In this document: positions 48,912 to 62,492 of the stretch, one piece after another | How positions within the stretch are numbered: the stretch's first letter is position 1 | Layout: every line of letters begins with the position of its first letter | Source of the DNA: Siphonodentalium dalli | Lineage: Eukaryota > Mollusca > Scaphopoda > Gadilida > Siphonodentaliidae | Assembly (NCBI GenBank): GCA_032622095.1 | Contig: CP136061.1 | Span: 87,720,983-87,784,982 of the forward strand | DNA length: 64,000 nucleotides | Direction of reading: 5' to 3' | Notes under the pieces: generated by a model | Told to the model about the DNA's origin: nothing | Seen by the model: only the letters and a program-made list of their open reading frames with translations | The model's database searches: none | Made by a program: the position numbers and the translations under genes

Positions 48912-49369
48912 GGAATCACTGAACTAAATGGTTTCCCATAGGCGACAGTGTTAACGTTTCCGCCAAATTCACTGAATTGAAGCCTGCAGGCCATACCAGT
49001 GATGTTTACCCAGCTAGATTGACACCAGTTGATCACGAAAATGCAAGAAAAATCATAGGTCATGTGTTTACTTTTAAAAATAAATCCCCAAGTGTACGAC
49101 GGGGCTATCACACAGCCAAATTTGATCTGGAAAAATCCCGAACTACAGCAGCTAGTTAAATAAATTTCCCGCTCACAAAAATCCATTCCCCCATTCATTC
49201 ACCAGTTTAAATTATTTAGATATTATGTACAAATCAAATAAACGCGATGTCATCCTTTAACAACGTGTCGCATGTATCAGGTGAAGGTCATTCTTCAGTT
49301 ACCTTCACCTTTAGGGTTCCACGGTGTACTCGCTCCCCGACTCTAGAACACATTTAGCTCCCTGATTCC
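48912..49369 (+). mobile_element. 458-bp TIR element, unit 7 copy
   Basis: At the GACT site, with GACT repeated at 49370-49373. Confidence 0.9.
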
Positions 49370-51175
49370 GACTGCGCCACTCTCTTGAGTTCGTTAATTA
49401 TCATGTACGAGTAGAGTTATCTTGCCTCTTCCATGCATTTGTCTTTTGCATTAAATGTTCGTACTAAAAACGTGTTCTCGAATATTTACTAAAATAGTTC
49501 GATAAGAGAGCTACAGTTCCTCTACGTGACGCCACAAGTTTGACCGAATGTACTAAACTATTGTTTTGTTAAACTAATTAGCAGTTTTGTATTGGTCACG
49601 GGGAGGGACAGTGACACACCGGGCCGACCATGGTGTTCGAAAATTTTGAAATCTGAACAAGAAAATCGCAAAATCCTAGCATCTAGACTAGCCCCTAGTC
49701 TTCTTAGAGTTGGAAATTTCAAACCTGACACCCCCCACTTAGGTTGGAAAATTTCCAAATGATGACAATTCCAATGACAATGTTGACCAAATGTATGACA
49801 ATATTGTTTTCTTAAATTTAGTAGCAGTTTTGACTAGCCACGGGGGAGGACCAGGACACAAGCTTAAATGTTGGAAATTTCCAACCTGTCACCCCCCTAA
49901 GGTTGGAAAATTTCCAACTGATGACCATTCCAACTAATGTTTTGGAAGGTATGAAATTTCCAACTGTTGAAAATGTTGCCAAAGTTGGGGGGGGGGGGGG
50001 GTGAGACACCCCCACACCCCCTCTAGCCACACCCCCCTCTAGCCACATCCCTGTTTGTAACATCACATACATGTATTATTTTGGACAATCCGTGCATGGT
50101 GGCATATATCTGGCAATTGTTGGGTGGTTTGGAACACACATTGGTGGGTTTGGACACGATTTAGATAGTTATGGGACTCTAGTTGAGTTGGTTGGGATAC
50201 TTATTAGGTGGTTTGGGACACAAGCTGGCTGATTTGGAACGCTAGTTATATATGGACAGTGACACTCGTCGGTTGGTTTTAGCATAATATTATATGATGG
50301 TGGTTTGAGACGCCCGTTGCCTGGTTTTAAGCTTTATCACTCGTTAATTGGTTTTGGACATTCATTTAATGTATTTGTAAGTCTAATTGATTTTGACAGT
50401 CATCTAGTGACATATAGGACTATAGGCTATAAATTATAATCGATATGAGAAGATTTAGATAGAAATAAATGAGAATACTTAAATTTTTAACTTTCGACAG
50501 ACATTTTTGGATACCGAAGAGAAAATCCTCGGTATATAGCTCACTATTATCGAATTATTATTGGACATCATTTACGGTGGGGCAAATAGCTATTCACGCG
50601 AATAAATTTCGTCTAAATGGAAACAATTTGGTAAACTTTAGCGAAATTTGCGCCATTTTGTCCGACATTTTGGATTTTGACAATCGAATGGTACACGAGA
50701 TGACATAATTATGTCAGTCATGACAATACTATTAATTTGTTTTTGTTGCATGTTTCTGCCATATCTAAAACTTAAATATAAATGTCATTTAAGTGAATAT
50801 TCCATTAGGAACGGAAATTTTGACAATAAAGCCAAAAATATGACCCTATTTCAAATGGCTCTATAAATTTTTCCACAAAGCGGATGTTATGGGATTTTGG
50901 ATATTTTCCCCCCAGATTCTGCCCGACATAATGATAGCAAAAACAGATTATTACCAATTTGTTCTATAGGTTCAATGATTCAACGACCAGACTATTAACT
51001 ATTAGTCCAGGAGATATTGGTCAACCTCTGCACCCCCCCCCCCAGGACTTAACTTCACCCCACTAATTTTCTTCCTTAAGGTCTCCTCTAATTTTTTTCA
51101 CTTGTTAACAAGAAAAAAAAGTGGCCGCAGAGACTCCAGACAAGATGGCGTCCATCATGGCGGCCATTTTTTTTA

Positions 51176-53175
51176 AATGCACCAGGTTTCTTTGATCTTC
51201 GTGCTGGTAAAACTCTTCTTGGTGGATATTACTCTGCTAAGTTGAAACCTCACCAACTAAAGTGGCTTACTTGCGAGATTGAAGCACTCGCCTTTGGTTC
51301 CGCTGTTAATCATTGGAGCTCCTGTATCTTGGAATCTGAGAACACCACCCAGATTTTGACTGATTCCCGCCCTTGTGTTCAAGCTTTCTCAAAATTGTCT
51401 AGAGGTGAATTCTCCACTAGTGCCCGCATTTCTTTCTTCCTATCCACCCTAAGTCGGTATAAAGTCATTCTCAAGCATATTTCTGGTTCTAACAATCTCC
51501 TGACTGACTTTCTCAGTCGTAATTCTGCCCAGTGTCCATCTGGTTGTTGTCAACTTTGTCATTTTGTGTCACAAAACGAAGATTCAACCATCAGATCTAT
51601 CAGTGTTGAAGATATTCTTTCCAGATCAGCCCCCATGCCGTTTCTCAATGCTACTTCTTGGCAAGCTGCCCAACAAACTTGTCCTACCTTGCGTCGAGTT
51701 TATTCGCACCTCTCTCAGGGCACTCGACCTCCCAAAAAGGCTAGAGGTGTTCGTGATGCCAAGAAATACATGAAAGTTTGCACCATTAGTGGTGGCCTGC
51801 TGATAGTCAAGAATACTACACCATTTCAACATGCTTTCAACACTATAGTTGTCCCAAACCATATTCTATCTGGCCTGCTGACAGCTTTACATATCCGCCT
51901 ACAACACCCAACTGCCTGTCAGCTCATGAAATTATTTCAGAGATATTTTTTTGCACTTAGTATTGACCAAGTTATTGATTCTGTCACTAAGTCCTGTGCT
52001 CAGTGTACTGCCATCAGTAAACTTTCTCCCACCTTCCAGTGTTCACATCATCACCTCCATGCTCTGGTCCTGGATTGGAGTTCGCCTGCGACATAATGTG
52101 TCGAGCAAGACAGAAGATACTTGTCGTCCGGGATACTTTCTCTTCCTTTGCATTTGCTCGCCTAATTGCTGACGAGCGGTCTTCGACCTTGCGTGATGGT
52201 ATTTTCGAAGTCATTGCTGATCTTAAATCACCTCAGGGTTGTTCTATTCGCACAGACGGTGCTCCTGCTTTCCAAAGTCTTTGCAATTATCCTACCATGG
52301 AGGCTCGTAGCATTCGTATTGAGATTGGCCGTCTCAAGAATTGTAACAAGAAGCCTGTCGCAGAGAAGGCCATCCAAGAGCTCCAGTGTGAGTTGAAGCG
52401 ACTCTCTCCGACAGGAGACCCAGTGTCAACCACTCATCTTGCTGAAGCTGTCAGTATCCTTAACTCACGTATACGTAATCGTGGGCTCAGTGCTAAGGAG
52501 ATTCTTTATCAGAGGGATGGCATCTCTGGCCAACAGTTGAACTTCTCTGACAAGGACATGGCTTCCAAACAGTTTGATCTCCGCACCAGAAACCACGAAT
52601 CCAGCGCCCGCTCTAAAGTACCCCATGGATGTTTCCTTCATCAGAAGTTCTCACCTGGTGATCTTGTCTTCCTCAAGTCTGAAGGCGATAAACATCATGC
52701 TCGCCCCCAATACATTGTCACCTCATCTGATGAGAGCTATGTACACATTCAGAAATTTGCTGGCCAACAGTTCAGATCCAAGACATATCCCGTCAAGCCT
52801 TCTGAAATTATCCGCTCCCCTAACATGGTGTCATCCACATCAGATTACGGCAAGGAAACTGATCCCTTTGCATCAAACACCTCAGACGCAGAATCAGAAT
52901 CAGAACAAACACCATCTGACACACATGACTCAGGCCAATTACCCAATGATTCACACAGCTTGCTCAATCCACAAGATTCAGATTCAGATGATGAATCTCA
53001 CACACAGCAGACCCTTCCTACACCAAACATGCAACCCTCTCATGATTGCGATTTCTCAAATCAGGCCAACCCCGGTGGTAGCCCGTGTTCAAAGCCCACC
53101 AGGCGTTCTGAACGACCTTCTAGAAAACCTAATTGGCTCTTATCCGGTGTTTGGGATACCTCCGAGGATGTGTAA
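51176..53175 (+). pseudogene. pol: pol 3' fragment, unit 7
   Basis: Two frames, 51242-52096 and 52039-53175, with the shared frameshift. Confidence 0.9.
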
Positions 53176-53320
53176 AGTAAATCTAACTCAGCAATTTTCC
53201 CTTCATTCCAATTCTGCTCTGCATTTTATCTCAAATTCCATGGAATTTTGTATTTTTGCTTTATTACCTTAACATTCTTTTTACCGGTATGTTCTTTATT
53301 TTACAAGGAGAGAAGAGACT

Positions 53321-53778
53321 GGAATCACTGAACTAAATGGTTTCCCATAGGCGACAGTGTTAACGTTTCCGCCAAATTCACTGAATTGAAGCCTGCAGGC
53401 CATACCAGTGATGTTTACCCAGCTAGATTGACACCAGTTGATCACGAAAATGCAAGAAAAATCATAGGTCATGTGTTTACTTTTAAAAATAAATCCCCAA
53501 GTGTACGACGGGGCTATCACACAGCCAAATTTGATCTGGAAAAATCCCGAACTACAGCAGCTAGTTAAATAAATTTCCCGCTCACAAAAATCCATTCCCC
53601 CATTCATTCACCAGTTTAAATTATTTAGATATTATGTACAAATCAAATAAACGCGATGTCATCCTTTAACAACGTGTCGCATGTATCAGGTGAAGGTCAT
53701 TCTTCAGTTACCTTCACCTTTAGGGTTCCACGGTGTACTCGCTCCCCGACTCTAGAACACATTTAGCTCCCTGATTCC
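53321..53778 (+). mobile_element. 458-bp TIR element, unit 8 copy
   Basis: At the GACT site, with GACT repeated at 53779-53782. Confidence 0.9.
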
Positions 53779-55581
53779 GACTGCGCCACTCTCTTGAGTT
53801 CGTTAATTATCATGTACGAGTAGAGTTATCTTGCCTCTTCCATGCATTTGTCTTTTGCATTAAATGTTCGTACTAAAAACGTGTTCTCGAATATTTACTA
53901 AAATAGTTCGATAAGAGAGCTACAGTTCCTCTACGTGACGCCACAAGTTTGACCGAATGTACTAAACTATTGTTTTGTTAAACTAATTAGCAGTTTTGTA
54001 TTGGTCACGGGGAGGGACAGTGACACACCGGGCCGACCATGGTGTTCGAAAATTTTGAAATCTGAACAAGAAAATCGCAAAATCCTAGCATCTAGACTAG
54101 CCCCTAGTCTTCTTAGAGTTGGAAATTTCAAACCTGACACCCCCCACTTAGGTTGGAAAATTTCCAAATGATGACAATTCCAATGACAATGTTGACCAAA
54201 TGTATGACAATATTGTTTTCTTAAATTTAGTAGCAGTTTTGACTAGCCACGGGGGAGGACCAGGACACAAGCTTAAATGTTGGAAATTTCCAACCTGTCA
54301 CCCCCCTAAGGTTGGAAAATTTCCAACTGATGACCATTCCAACTAATGTTTTGGAAGGTATGAAATTTCCAACTGTTGAAAATGTTGCCAAAGTTGGGGG
54401 GGGGGGGTGAGACACCCCCACACCCCCTCTAGCCACACCCCCCTCTAGCCACATCCCTGTTTGTAACATCACATACATGTATTATTTTGGACAATCCGTG
54501 CATGGTGGCATATATCTGGCAATTGTTGGGTGGTTTGGAACACACATTGGTGGGTTTGGACACGATTTAGATAGTTATGGGACTCTAGTTGAGTTGGTTG
54601 GGATACTTATTAGGTGGTTTGGGACACAAGCTGGCTGATTTGGAACGCTAGTTATATATGGACAGTGACACTCGTCGGTTGGTTTTAGCATAATATTATA
54701 TGATGGTGGTTTGAGACGCCCGTTGCCTGGTTTTAAGCTTTATCACTCGTTAATTGGTTTTGGACATTCATTTAATGTATTTGTAAGTCTAATTGATTTT
54801 GACAGTCATCTAGTGACATATAGGACTATAGGCTATAAATTATAATCGATATGAGAAGATTTAGATAGAAATAAATGAGAATACTTAAATTTTTAACTTT
54901 CGACAGACATTTTTGGATACCGAAGAGAAAATCCTCGGTATATAGCTCACTATTATCGAATTATTATTGGACATCATTTACGGTGGGGCAAATAGCTATT
55001 CACGCGAATAAATTTCGTCTAAATGGAAACAATTTGGTAAACTTTAGCGAAATTTGCGCCATTTTGTCCGACATTTTGGATTTTGACAATCGAATGGTAC
55101 ACGAGATGACATAATTATGTCAGTCATGACAATACTATTAATTTGTTTTTGTTGCATGTTTCTGCCATATCTAAAACTTAAATATAAATGTCATTTAAGT
55201 GAATATTCCATTAGGAACGGAAATTTTGACAATAAAGCCAAAAATATGACCCTATTTCAAATGGCTCTATAAATTTTTCCACAAAGCGGATGTTATGGGA
55301 TTTTGGATATTTTCCCCCCAGATTCTGCCCGACACAATGATAGCAAAAACAGATTATTACCAATTTGTTCTATAGGTTCAATGATTCAACGACCAGACTA
55401 TTAACTATTAGTCCAGGAGATATTGGTCAACCTCTGCACCCCCCCCCCCAGGACTTAACTTCACCCCACTAATTTTCTTCCTTAAGGTCTCCTCTAATTT
55501 TTTTCACTTGTTAACAAGAAAAAAAAGTGGCCGCAGAGACTCCAGACAAGATGGCGTCCATCATGGCGGCCATTTTTTTTA

Positions 55582-57581
55582 AATGCACCAGGTTTCTTTG
55601 ATCTTCGTGCTGGTAAAACTCTTCTTGGTGGATATTACTCTGCTAAGTTGAAACCTCACCAACTAAAGTGGCTTACTTGCGAGATTGAAGCACTCGCCTT
55701 TGGTTCCGCTGTTAATCATTGGAGCTCCTGTATCTTGGAATCTGAGAACACCACCCAGATTTTGACTGATTCCCGCCCTTGTGTTCAAGCTTTCTCAAAA
55801 TTGTCTAGAGGTGAATTCTCCACTAGTGCCCGCATTTCTTTCTTCCTATCCACCCTAAGTCGGTATAAAGTCATTCTCAAGCATATTTCTGGTTCTAACA
55901 ATCTCCTGACTGACTTTCTCAGTCGTAATTCTGCCCAGTGTCCATCTGGTTGTTGTCAACTTTGTCATTTTGTGTCACAAAACGAAGATTCAACCATCAG
56001 ATCTATCAGTGTTGAAGATATTCTTTCCAGATCAGCCCCCATGCCGTTTCTCAATGCTACTTCTTGGCAAGCTGCCCAACAAACTTGTCCTACCTTGCGT
56101 CGAGTTTATTCGCACCTCTCTCAGGGCACTCGACCTCCCAAAAAGGCTAGAGGTGTTCGTGATGCCAAGAAATACATGAAAGTTTGCACCATTAGTGGTG
56201 GCCTGCTGATAGTCAAGAATACTACACCATTTCAACATGCTTTCAACACTATAGTTGTCCCAAACCATATTCTATCTGGCCTGCTGACAGCTTTACATAT
56301 CCGCCTACAACACCCAACTGCCTGTCAGCTCATGAAATTATTTCAGAGATATTTTTTTGCACTTAGTATTGACCAAGTTATTGATTCTGTCACTAAGTCC
56401 TGTGCTCAGTGTACTGCCATCAGTAAACTTTCTCCCACCTTCCAGTGTTCACATCATCACCTCCATGCTCTGGTCCTGGATTGGAGTTCGCCTGCGACAT
56501 AATGTGTCGAGCAAGACAGAAGATACTTGTCGTCCGGGATACTTTCTCTTCCTTTGCATTTGCTCGCCTAATTGCTGACGAGCGGTCTTCGACCTTGCGT
56601 GATGGTATTTTCGAAGTCATTGCTGATCTTAAATCACCTCAGGGTTGTTCTATTCGCACAGACGGTGCTCCTGCTTTCCAAAGTCTTTGCAATTATCCTA
56701 CCATGGAGGCTCGTAGCATTCGTATTGAGATTGGCCGTCTCAAGAATTGTAACAAGAAGCCTGTCGCAGAGAAGGCCATCCAAGAGCTCCAGTGTGAGTT
56801 GAAGCGACTCTCTCCGACAGGAGACCCAGTGTCAACCACTCATCTTGCTGAAGCTGTCAGTATCCTTAACTCACGTATACGTAATCGTGGGCTCAGTGCT
56901 AAGGAGATTCTTTATCAGAGGGATGGCATCTCTGGCCAACAGTTGAACTTCTCTGACAAGGACATGGCTTCCAAACAGTTTGATCTCCGCACCAGAAACC
57001 ACGAATCCAGCGCCCGCTCTAAAGTACCCCATGGATGTTTCCTTCATCAGAAGTTCTCACCTGGTGATCTTGTCTTCCTCAAGTCTGAAGGCGATAAACA
57101 TCATGCTCGCCCCCAATACATTGTCACCTCATCTGATGAGAGCTATGTACACATTCAGAAATTTGCTGGCCAACAGTTCAGATCCAAGACATATCCCGTC
57201 AAGCCTTCTGAAATTATCCGCTCCCCTAACATGGTGTCATCCACATCAGATTACGGCAAGGAAACTGATCCCTTTGCATCAAACACCTCAGACGCAGAAT
57301 CAGAATCAGAACAAACACCATCTGACACACATGACTCAGGCCAATTACCCAATGATTCACACAGCTTGCTCAATCCACAAGATTCAGATTCAGATGATGA
57401 ATCTCACACACAGCAGACCCTTCCTACACCAAACATGCAACCCTCTCATGATTGCGATTTCTCAAATCAGGCCAACCCCGGTGGTAGCCCGTGTTCAAAG
57501 CCCACCAGGCGTTCTGAACGACCTTCTAGAAAACCTAATTGGCTCTTATCCGGTGTTTGGGATACCTCCGAGGATGTGTAA
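55582..57581 (+). pseudogene. pol: pol 3' fragment, unit 8
   Basis: Two frames, 55648-56502 and 56445-57581; the last unit with the frameshift. Confidence 0.9.
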
Positions 57582-57726
57582 AGTAAATCTAACTCAGCAA
57601 TTTTCCCTTCATTCCAATTCTGCTCTGCATTTTATCTCAAATTCCATGGAATTTTGTATTTTTGCTTTATTACCTTAACATTCTTTTTACCGGTATGTTC
57701 TTTATTTTACAAGGAGAGAAGAGACT

Positions 57727-58184
57727 GGAATCACTGAACTAAATGGTTTCCCATAGGCGACAGTGTTAACGTTTCCGCCAAATTCACTGAATTGAAGCCT
57801 GCAGGCCATACCAGTGATGTTTACCCAGCTAGATTGACACCAGTTGATCACGAAAATGCAAGAAAAATCATAGGTCATGTGTTTACTTTTAAAAATAAAT
57901 CCCCAAGTGTACGACGGGGCTATCACACAGCCAAATTTGATCTGGAAAAATCCCGAACTACAGCAGCTAGTTAAATAAATTTCCCGCTCACAAAAATCCA
58001 TTCCCCCATTCATTCACCAGTTTAAATTATTTAGATATTATGTACAAATCAAATAAACGCGATGTCATCCTTTAACAACGTGTCGCATGTATCAGGTGAA
58101 GGTCATTCTTCAGTTACCTTCACCTTTAGGGTTCCACGGTGTACTCGCTCCCCGACTCTAGAACACATTTAGCTCCCTGATTCC
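57727..58184 (+). mobile_element. 458-bp TIR element, unit 9 canonical copy
   Basis: At the GACT site, with GACT repeated at 58185-58188. This unit is the only one with two copies. Confidence 0.9.
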
Positions 58185-59986
58185 GACTGCGCCACTCTCT
58201 TGAGTTCGTTAATTATCATGTACGAGTAGAGTTATCTTGCCTCTTCCATGCATTTGTCTTTTGCATTAAATGTTCGTACTAAAAACGTGTTCTCGAATAT
58301 TTACTAAAATAGTTCGATAAGAGAGCTACAGTTCCTCTACGTGACGCCACAAGTTTGACCGAATGTACTAAACTATTGTTTTGTTAAACTAATTAGCAGT
58401 TTTGTATTGGTCACGGGGAGGGACAGTGACACACCGGGCCGACCATGGTGTTCGAAAATTTTGAAATCTGAACAAGAAAATCGCAAAATCCTAGCATCTA
58501 GACTAGCCCCTAGTCTTCTTAGAGTTGGAAATTTCAAACCTGACACCCCCCACTTAGGTTGGAAAATTTCCAAATGATGACAATTCCAATGACAATGTTG
58601 ACCAAATGTATGACAATATTGTTTTCTTAAATTTAGTAGCAGTTTTGACTAGCCACGGGGGAGGACCAGGACACAAGCTTAAATGTTGGAAATTTCCAAC
58701 CTGTCACCCCCCTAAGGTTGGAAAATTTCCAACTGATGACCATTCCAACTAATGTTTTGGAAGGTATGAAATTTCCAACTGTTGAAAATGTTGCCAAAGT
58801 TGGGGGGGGGGGGTGAGACACCCCCACACCCCCTCTAGCCACACCCCCCTCTAGCCACATCCCTGTTTGTAACATCACATACATGTATTATTTTGGACAA
58901 TCCGTGCATGGTGGCATATATCTGGCAATTGTTGGGTGGTTTGGAACACACATTGGTGGGTTTGGACACGATTTAGATAGTTATGGGACTCTAGTTGAGT
59001 TGGTTGGGATACTTATTAGGTGGTTTGGGACACAAGCTGGCTGATTTGGAACGCTAGTTATATATGGACAGTGACACTCGTCGGTTGGTTTTAGCATAAT
59101 ATTATATGATGGTGGTTTGAGACGCCCGTTGCCTGGTTTTAAGCTTTATCACTCGTTAATTGGTTTTGGACATTCATTTAATGTATTTGTAAGTCTAATT
59201 GATTTTGACAGTCATCTAGTGACATATAGGACTATAGGCTATAAATTATAATCGATATGAGAAGATTTAGATAGAAATAAATGAGAATACTTAAATTTTT
59301 AACTTTCGACAGACATTTTTGGATACCGAAGAGAAAATCCTCGGTATATAGCTTACTATTATCGAATTATTATTGGACATCATTTACGGTGGGGCAAATA
59401 GCTATTCACGCGAATAAATTTCGTCTAAATGGAAACAATTTGGTAAACTTTAGCGAAATTTGCGCCATTTTGTCCGACATTTTGGATTTTGACAATCGAA
59501 TGGTACACGAGATGACATAATTATGTCAGTCATGACAATACTATTAATTTGTTTTTGTTGCATGTTTCTGCCATATCTAAAACTTAAATATAAATGTCAT
59601 TTAAGTGAATATTCCATTAGGAACGGAAATTTTGACAATAAAGCCAAAAATATGACCCTATTTCAAATGGCTCTATAAATTTTTCCACAAAGCGGATGTT
59701 ATGGGATTTTGGATATTTTCCCCCCAGATTCTGCCCGACACAATGATAGCAAAAACAGATTATTACCAATTTGTTCTATAGGTTCAATGATTCAACGACC
59801 AGACTATTAACTATTAGTCCAGGAGATATTGGTCAACCTCTGCACCCCCCCCCCAGGACTTAACTTCACCCCACTAATTTTCTTCCTTAAGGTCTCCTCT
59901 AATTTTTTTCACTTGTTAACAAGAAAAAAAAGTGGCCGCAGAGACTCCAGACAAGATGGCGTCCATCATGGCGGCCATTTTTTTTA

Positions 59987-62449
59987 AATGCACCAGGTTT
60001 CTTTGATCTTCGTGCTGGTAAAACTCTTCTTGGTGGATATTACTCTGCTAAGTTGAAACCTCACCAACTAAAGTGGCTTACTTGCGAGATTGAAGCACTC
60101 GCCTTTGGTTCCGCTGTTAATCATTGGAGCTCCTGTATCTTGGAATCTGAGAACACCACCCAGATTTTGACTGATTCCCGCCCTTGTGTTCAAGCTTTCT
60201 CAAAATTGTCTAGAGGTGAATTCTCCACTAGTGCCCGCATTTCTTTCTTCCTATCCACCCTAAGTCGGTATAAAGTCATTCTCAAGCATATTTCTGGTTC
60301 TAACAATCTCCTGACTGACTTTCTCAGTCGTAATTCTGCCCAGTGTCCATCTGGTTGTTGTCAACTTTGTCATTTTGTGTCACAAAACGAAGATTCAACC
60401 ATCAGATCTATCAGTGTTGAAGATATTCTTTCCAGATCAGCCCCCATGCCGTTTCTCAATGCTACTTCTTGGCAAGCTGCCCAACAAACTTGTCCTACCT
60501 TGCGTCGAGTTTATTCGCACCTCTCTCAGGGCACTCGACCTCCCAAAAAGGCTAGAGGTGTTCGTGATGCCAAGAAATACATGAAAGTTTGCACCATTAG
60601 TGGTGGCCTGCTGATAGTCAAGAATACTACACCATTTCAACATGCTTTCAACACTATAGTTGTCCCAAACCATATTCTATCTGGCCTGCTGACAGCTTTA
60701 CATATCCGCCTACAACACCCAACTGCCTGTCAGCTCATGAAATTATTTCAGAGATATTTTTTTGCACTTAGTATTGACCAAGTTATTGATTCTGTCACTA
60801 AGTCCTGTGCTCAGTGTACTGCCATCAGTAAACTTTCTCCCACCCTTCCAGTGTTCACATCATCACCTCCATGCTCTGGTCCTGGATTGGAGTTCGCCTG
60901 CGACATAATGTGTCGAGCAAGACAGAAGATACTTGTCGTCCGGGATACTTTCTCTTCCTTTACATTTGCTCGCCTAATTGCTGACGAGCGGTCTTCGACC
61001 TTGCGTGATGGTATTTTCGAAGTCATTGCTGATCTTAAATCACCTCAGGGTTGTTCTATTCGCACAGACGGTGCTCCTGCTTTCCAAAGTCTTTGCAATT
61101 ATCCTACCATGGAGGTTCGTAGCATTCGTATTGAGATTGGCCGTCTCAAGAATTGTAACACGAAGCCTGTCGCAGAGAAGGCCATCCAAGAGCTCCAGTG
61201 TGAGTTGAAGCGACTCTCTCCGGCAGGAGACCCAGTGTCAACCACTCATCTTGCTGAAGCTGTCAGTATCCTTAACTCACGTATACGTAATCGTGGGCTC
61301 AGTGCTAAGGAGATTCTTTATCAGAGGGATGGCATCTCTGGCCAACAGTTGAACTTCTCTGACAAGGACATGGCTTCCAAACAGTTTGATCTCCGCACCA
61401 GAAACCACGAATCCAGCGCCCGCTCTAAAGTACCCCATGGATGTTTCCTTCATCAGAAGTTCTCACCTGGTGATCTTGTCTTCCTCAAGTCTGAAGGCGA
61501 TAAACATCATGCTCGCCCCCAATACATTGTCACCTCATCTGATGAGAGCTATGTACACATTCAGAAATTTGCTGGCCAACAGTTCAGATCCAAGACATAT
61601 CCCGTCAAGCCTTCTGAAATTATCCGCTCCCCTAACATGGTGTCATCCACATCAGATTACGGCAAGGAAACTGATCCCTTTGCATCAAACACCTCAGACG
61701 CAGAATCAGAATCAGAACAAACACCATCTGACACACATGACTCAGGCCAATTACCCAATGATTCACACAGCTTGCTCAATCCACAAGATTCAGATTCAGA
61801 TGATGAATCTCACACACAGCAGACCCTTCCTACACCAAACATGGAATCACTGAACTAAATGGTTTCCCATAGGCGACAGTGTTAACGTTTCCGCCAAATT
61901 CACTGAATTGAAGCCTGCAGGCCATACCAGTGATGTTTACCCAGCTAGATTGACACCAGTTGATCACGAAAATGCAAGAAAAATCATAGGTCATGTGTTT
62001 ACTTTTAAAAATAAATCCCCAAGTGTACGACGGGGTTATCCCACAGCCAAATTTGATCTGGAAAAATCCAGAACTACAGCAGCTAGTTAAATAAATTTCC
62101 CGCTCACAAAAATCCATTCCCCCATTCATTCACCAGTTTAAATTATTTAGATATTATGTACAAATCAAATAAACGCGATGTCATCCTTTAACAACGTGTC
62201 GCATGTATAAGGTGAAGGTCATTCTTCAGTTACCTTCACCTTTAGGTTTCCACGGTGTACTCGCTCCCCGACTCTAGAACACATTTAGCTCCCTGATTCC
62301 ACATGCAACCCTCTCATGATTGCGATTTCTCAAATCAGGCCAACCCCGGTGGTAGCCCGTGTTCAAAGCCCACCAGGCGTTCTGAACGACCTTCTAGAAA
62401 ACCTAATTGGCTCTTATCCGGTGTTTGGGATACCTCCGAGGATGTGTAA
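59987..62449 (+). pseudogene. pol: pol 3' fragment of unit 9, frame open across RNase H and integrase, split by a TIR element
   Basis: The frameshift of units 1-8 is absent: one more C near 60844 keeps RNase H, zinc finger and integrase in one 601-codon frame (60053-61858, counted from a TTG). Differences from the other units are Thr at the Ala site (as in unit 1), Ala to Val, Lys to Thr and Thr to Ala in the integrase part. The frame ends early because the second 458-bp element is inserted at 61843, in the Ser/Asp-rich tail after the catalytic and C-terminal modules. The last 49 codons of pol continue after the element (62301-62449). The 5' truncation in RNase H is the same as in all units. 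Confidence 0.88.
61843..62300 (+). mobile_element. 458-bp TIR element at a new site (ACAT duplication), unit 9
   Basis: Exactly 458 bp, flanked by ACAT (61839-61842 and 62301-62304). The other eight pol copies have this spot uninterrupted with a single ACAT. It differs from the GACT-site copies at about five positions (for example TTATCCC for CTATCAC near 62037, CCAGAA for CCCGAA near 62068, GTATAAGG for GTATCAGG near 62207). Same orientation as the canonical copy. Confidence 0.92.
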
Positions 62450-62492
62450 AGTAAATCTAACTCAGCAATTTTCCCTTCATTCCAATTCTGCT

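Larger units (their letters stand above)
48810..53218 (+). repeat. Array unit 7
   Basis: 4409 bp, G run of 15, last unit with the CGACAT variant. Confidence 0.95.
53219..57624 (+). repeat. Array unit 8
   Basis: 4406 bp, G run of 12, back to the CGACAC variant but still with the Ala codon. Confidence 0.95.
57625..62492 (+). repeat. Array unit 9, with a second TIR element
   Basis: 4868 bp. Relative to unit 8 it has one extra C in pol, one C fewer in the C run near 59845, and the extra 458-bp element plus its 4-bp duplication, which together give exactly the observed length. It has several private substitutions. Confidence 0.95.

Noticed and set aside
59987-62449. Unit 9 pol as an active retroelement
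   Set aside because: It has no gag, protease or reverse transcriptase, lacks the first RNase H Asp, and its tail is cut by a transposon.
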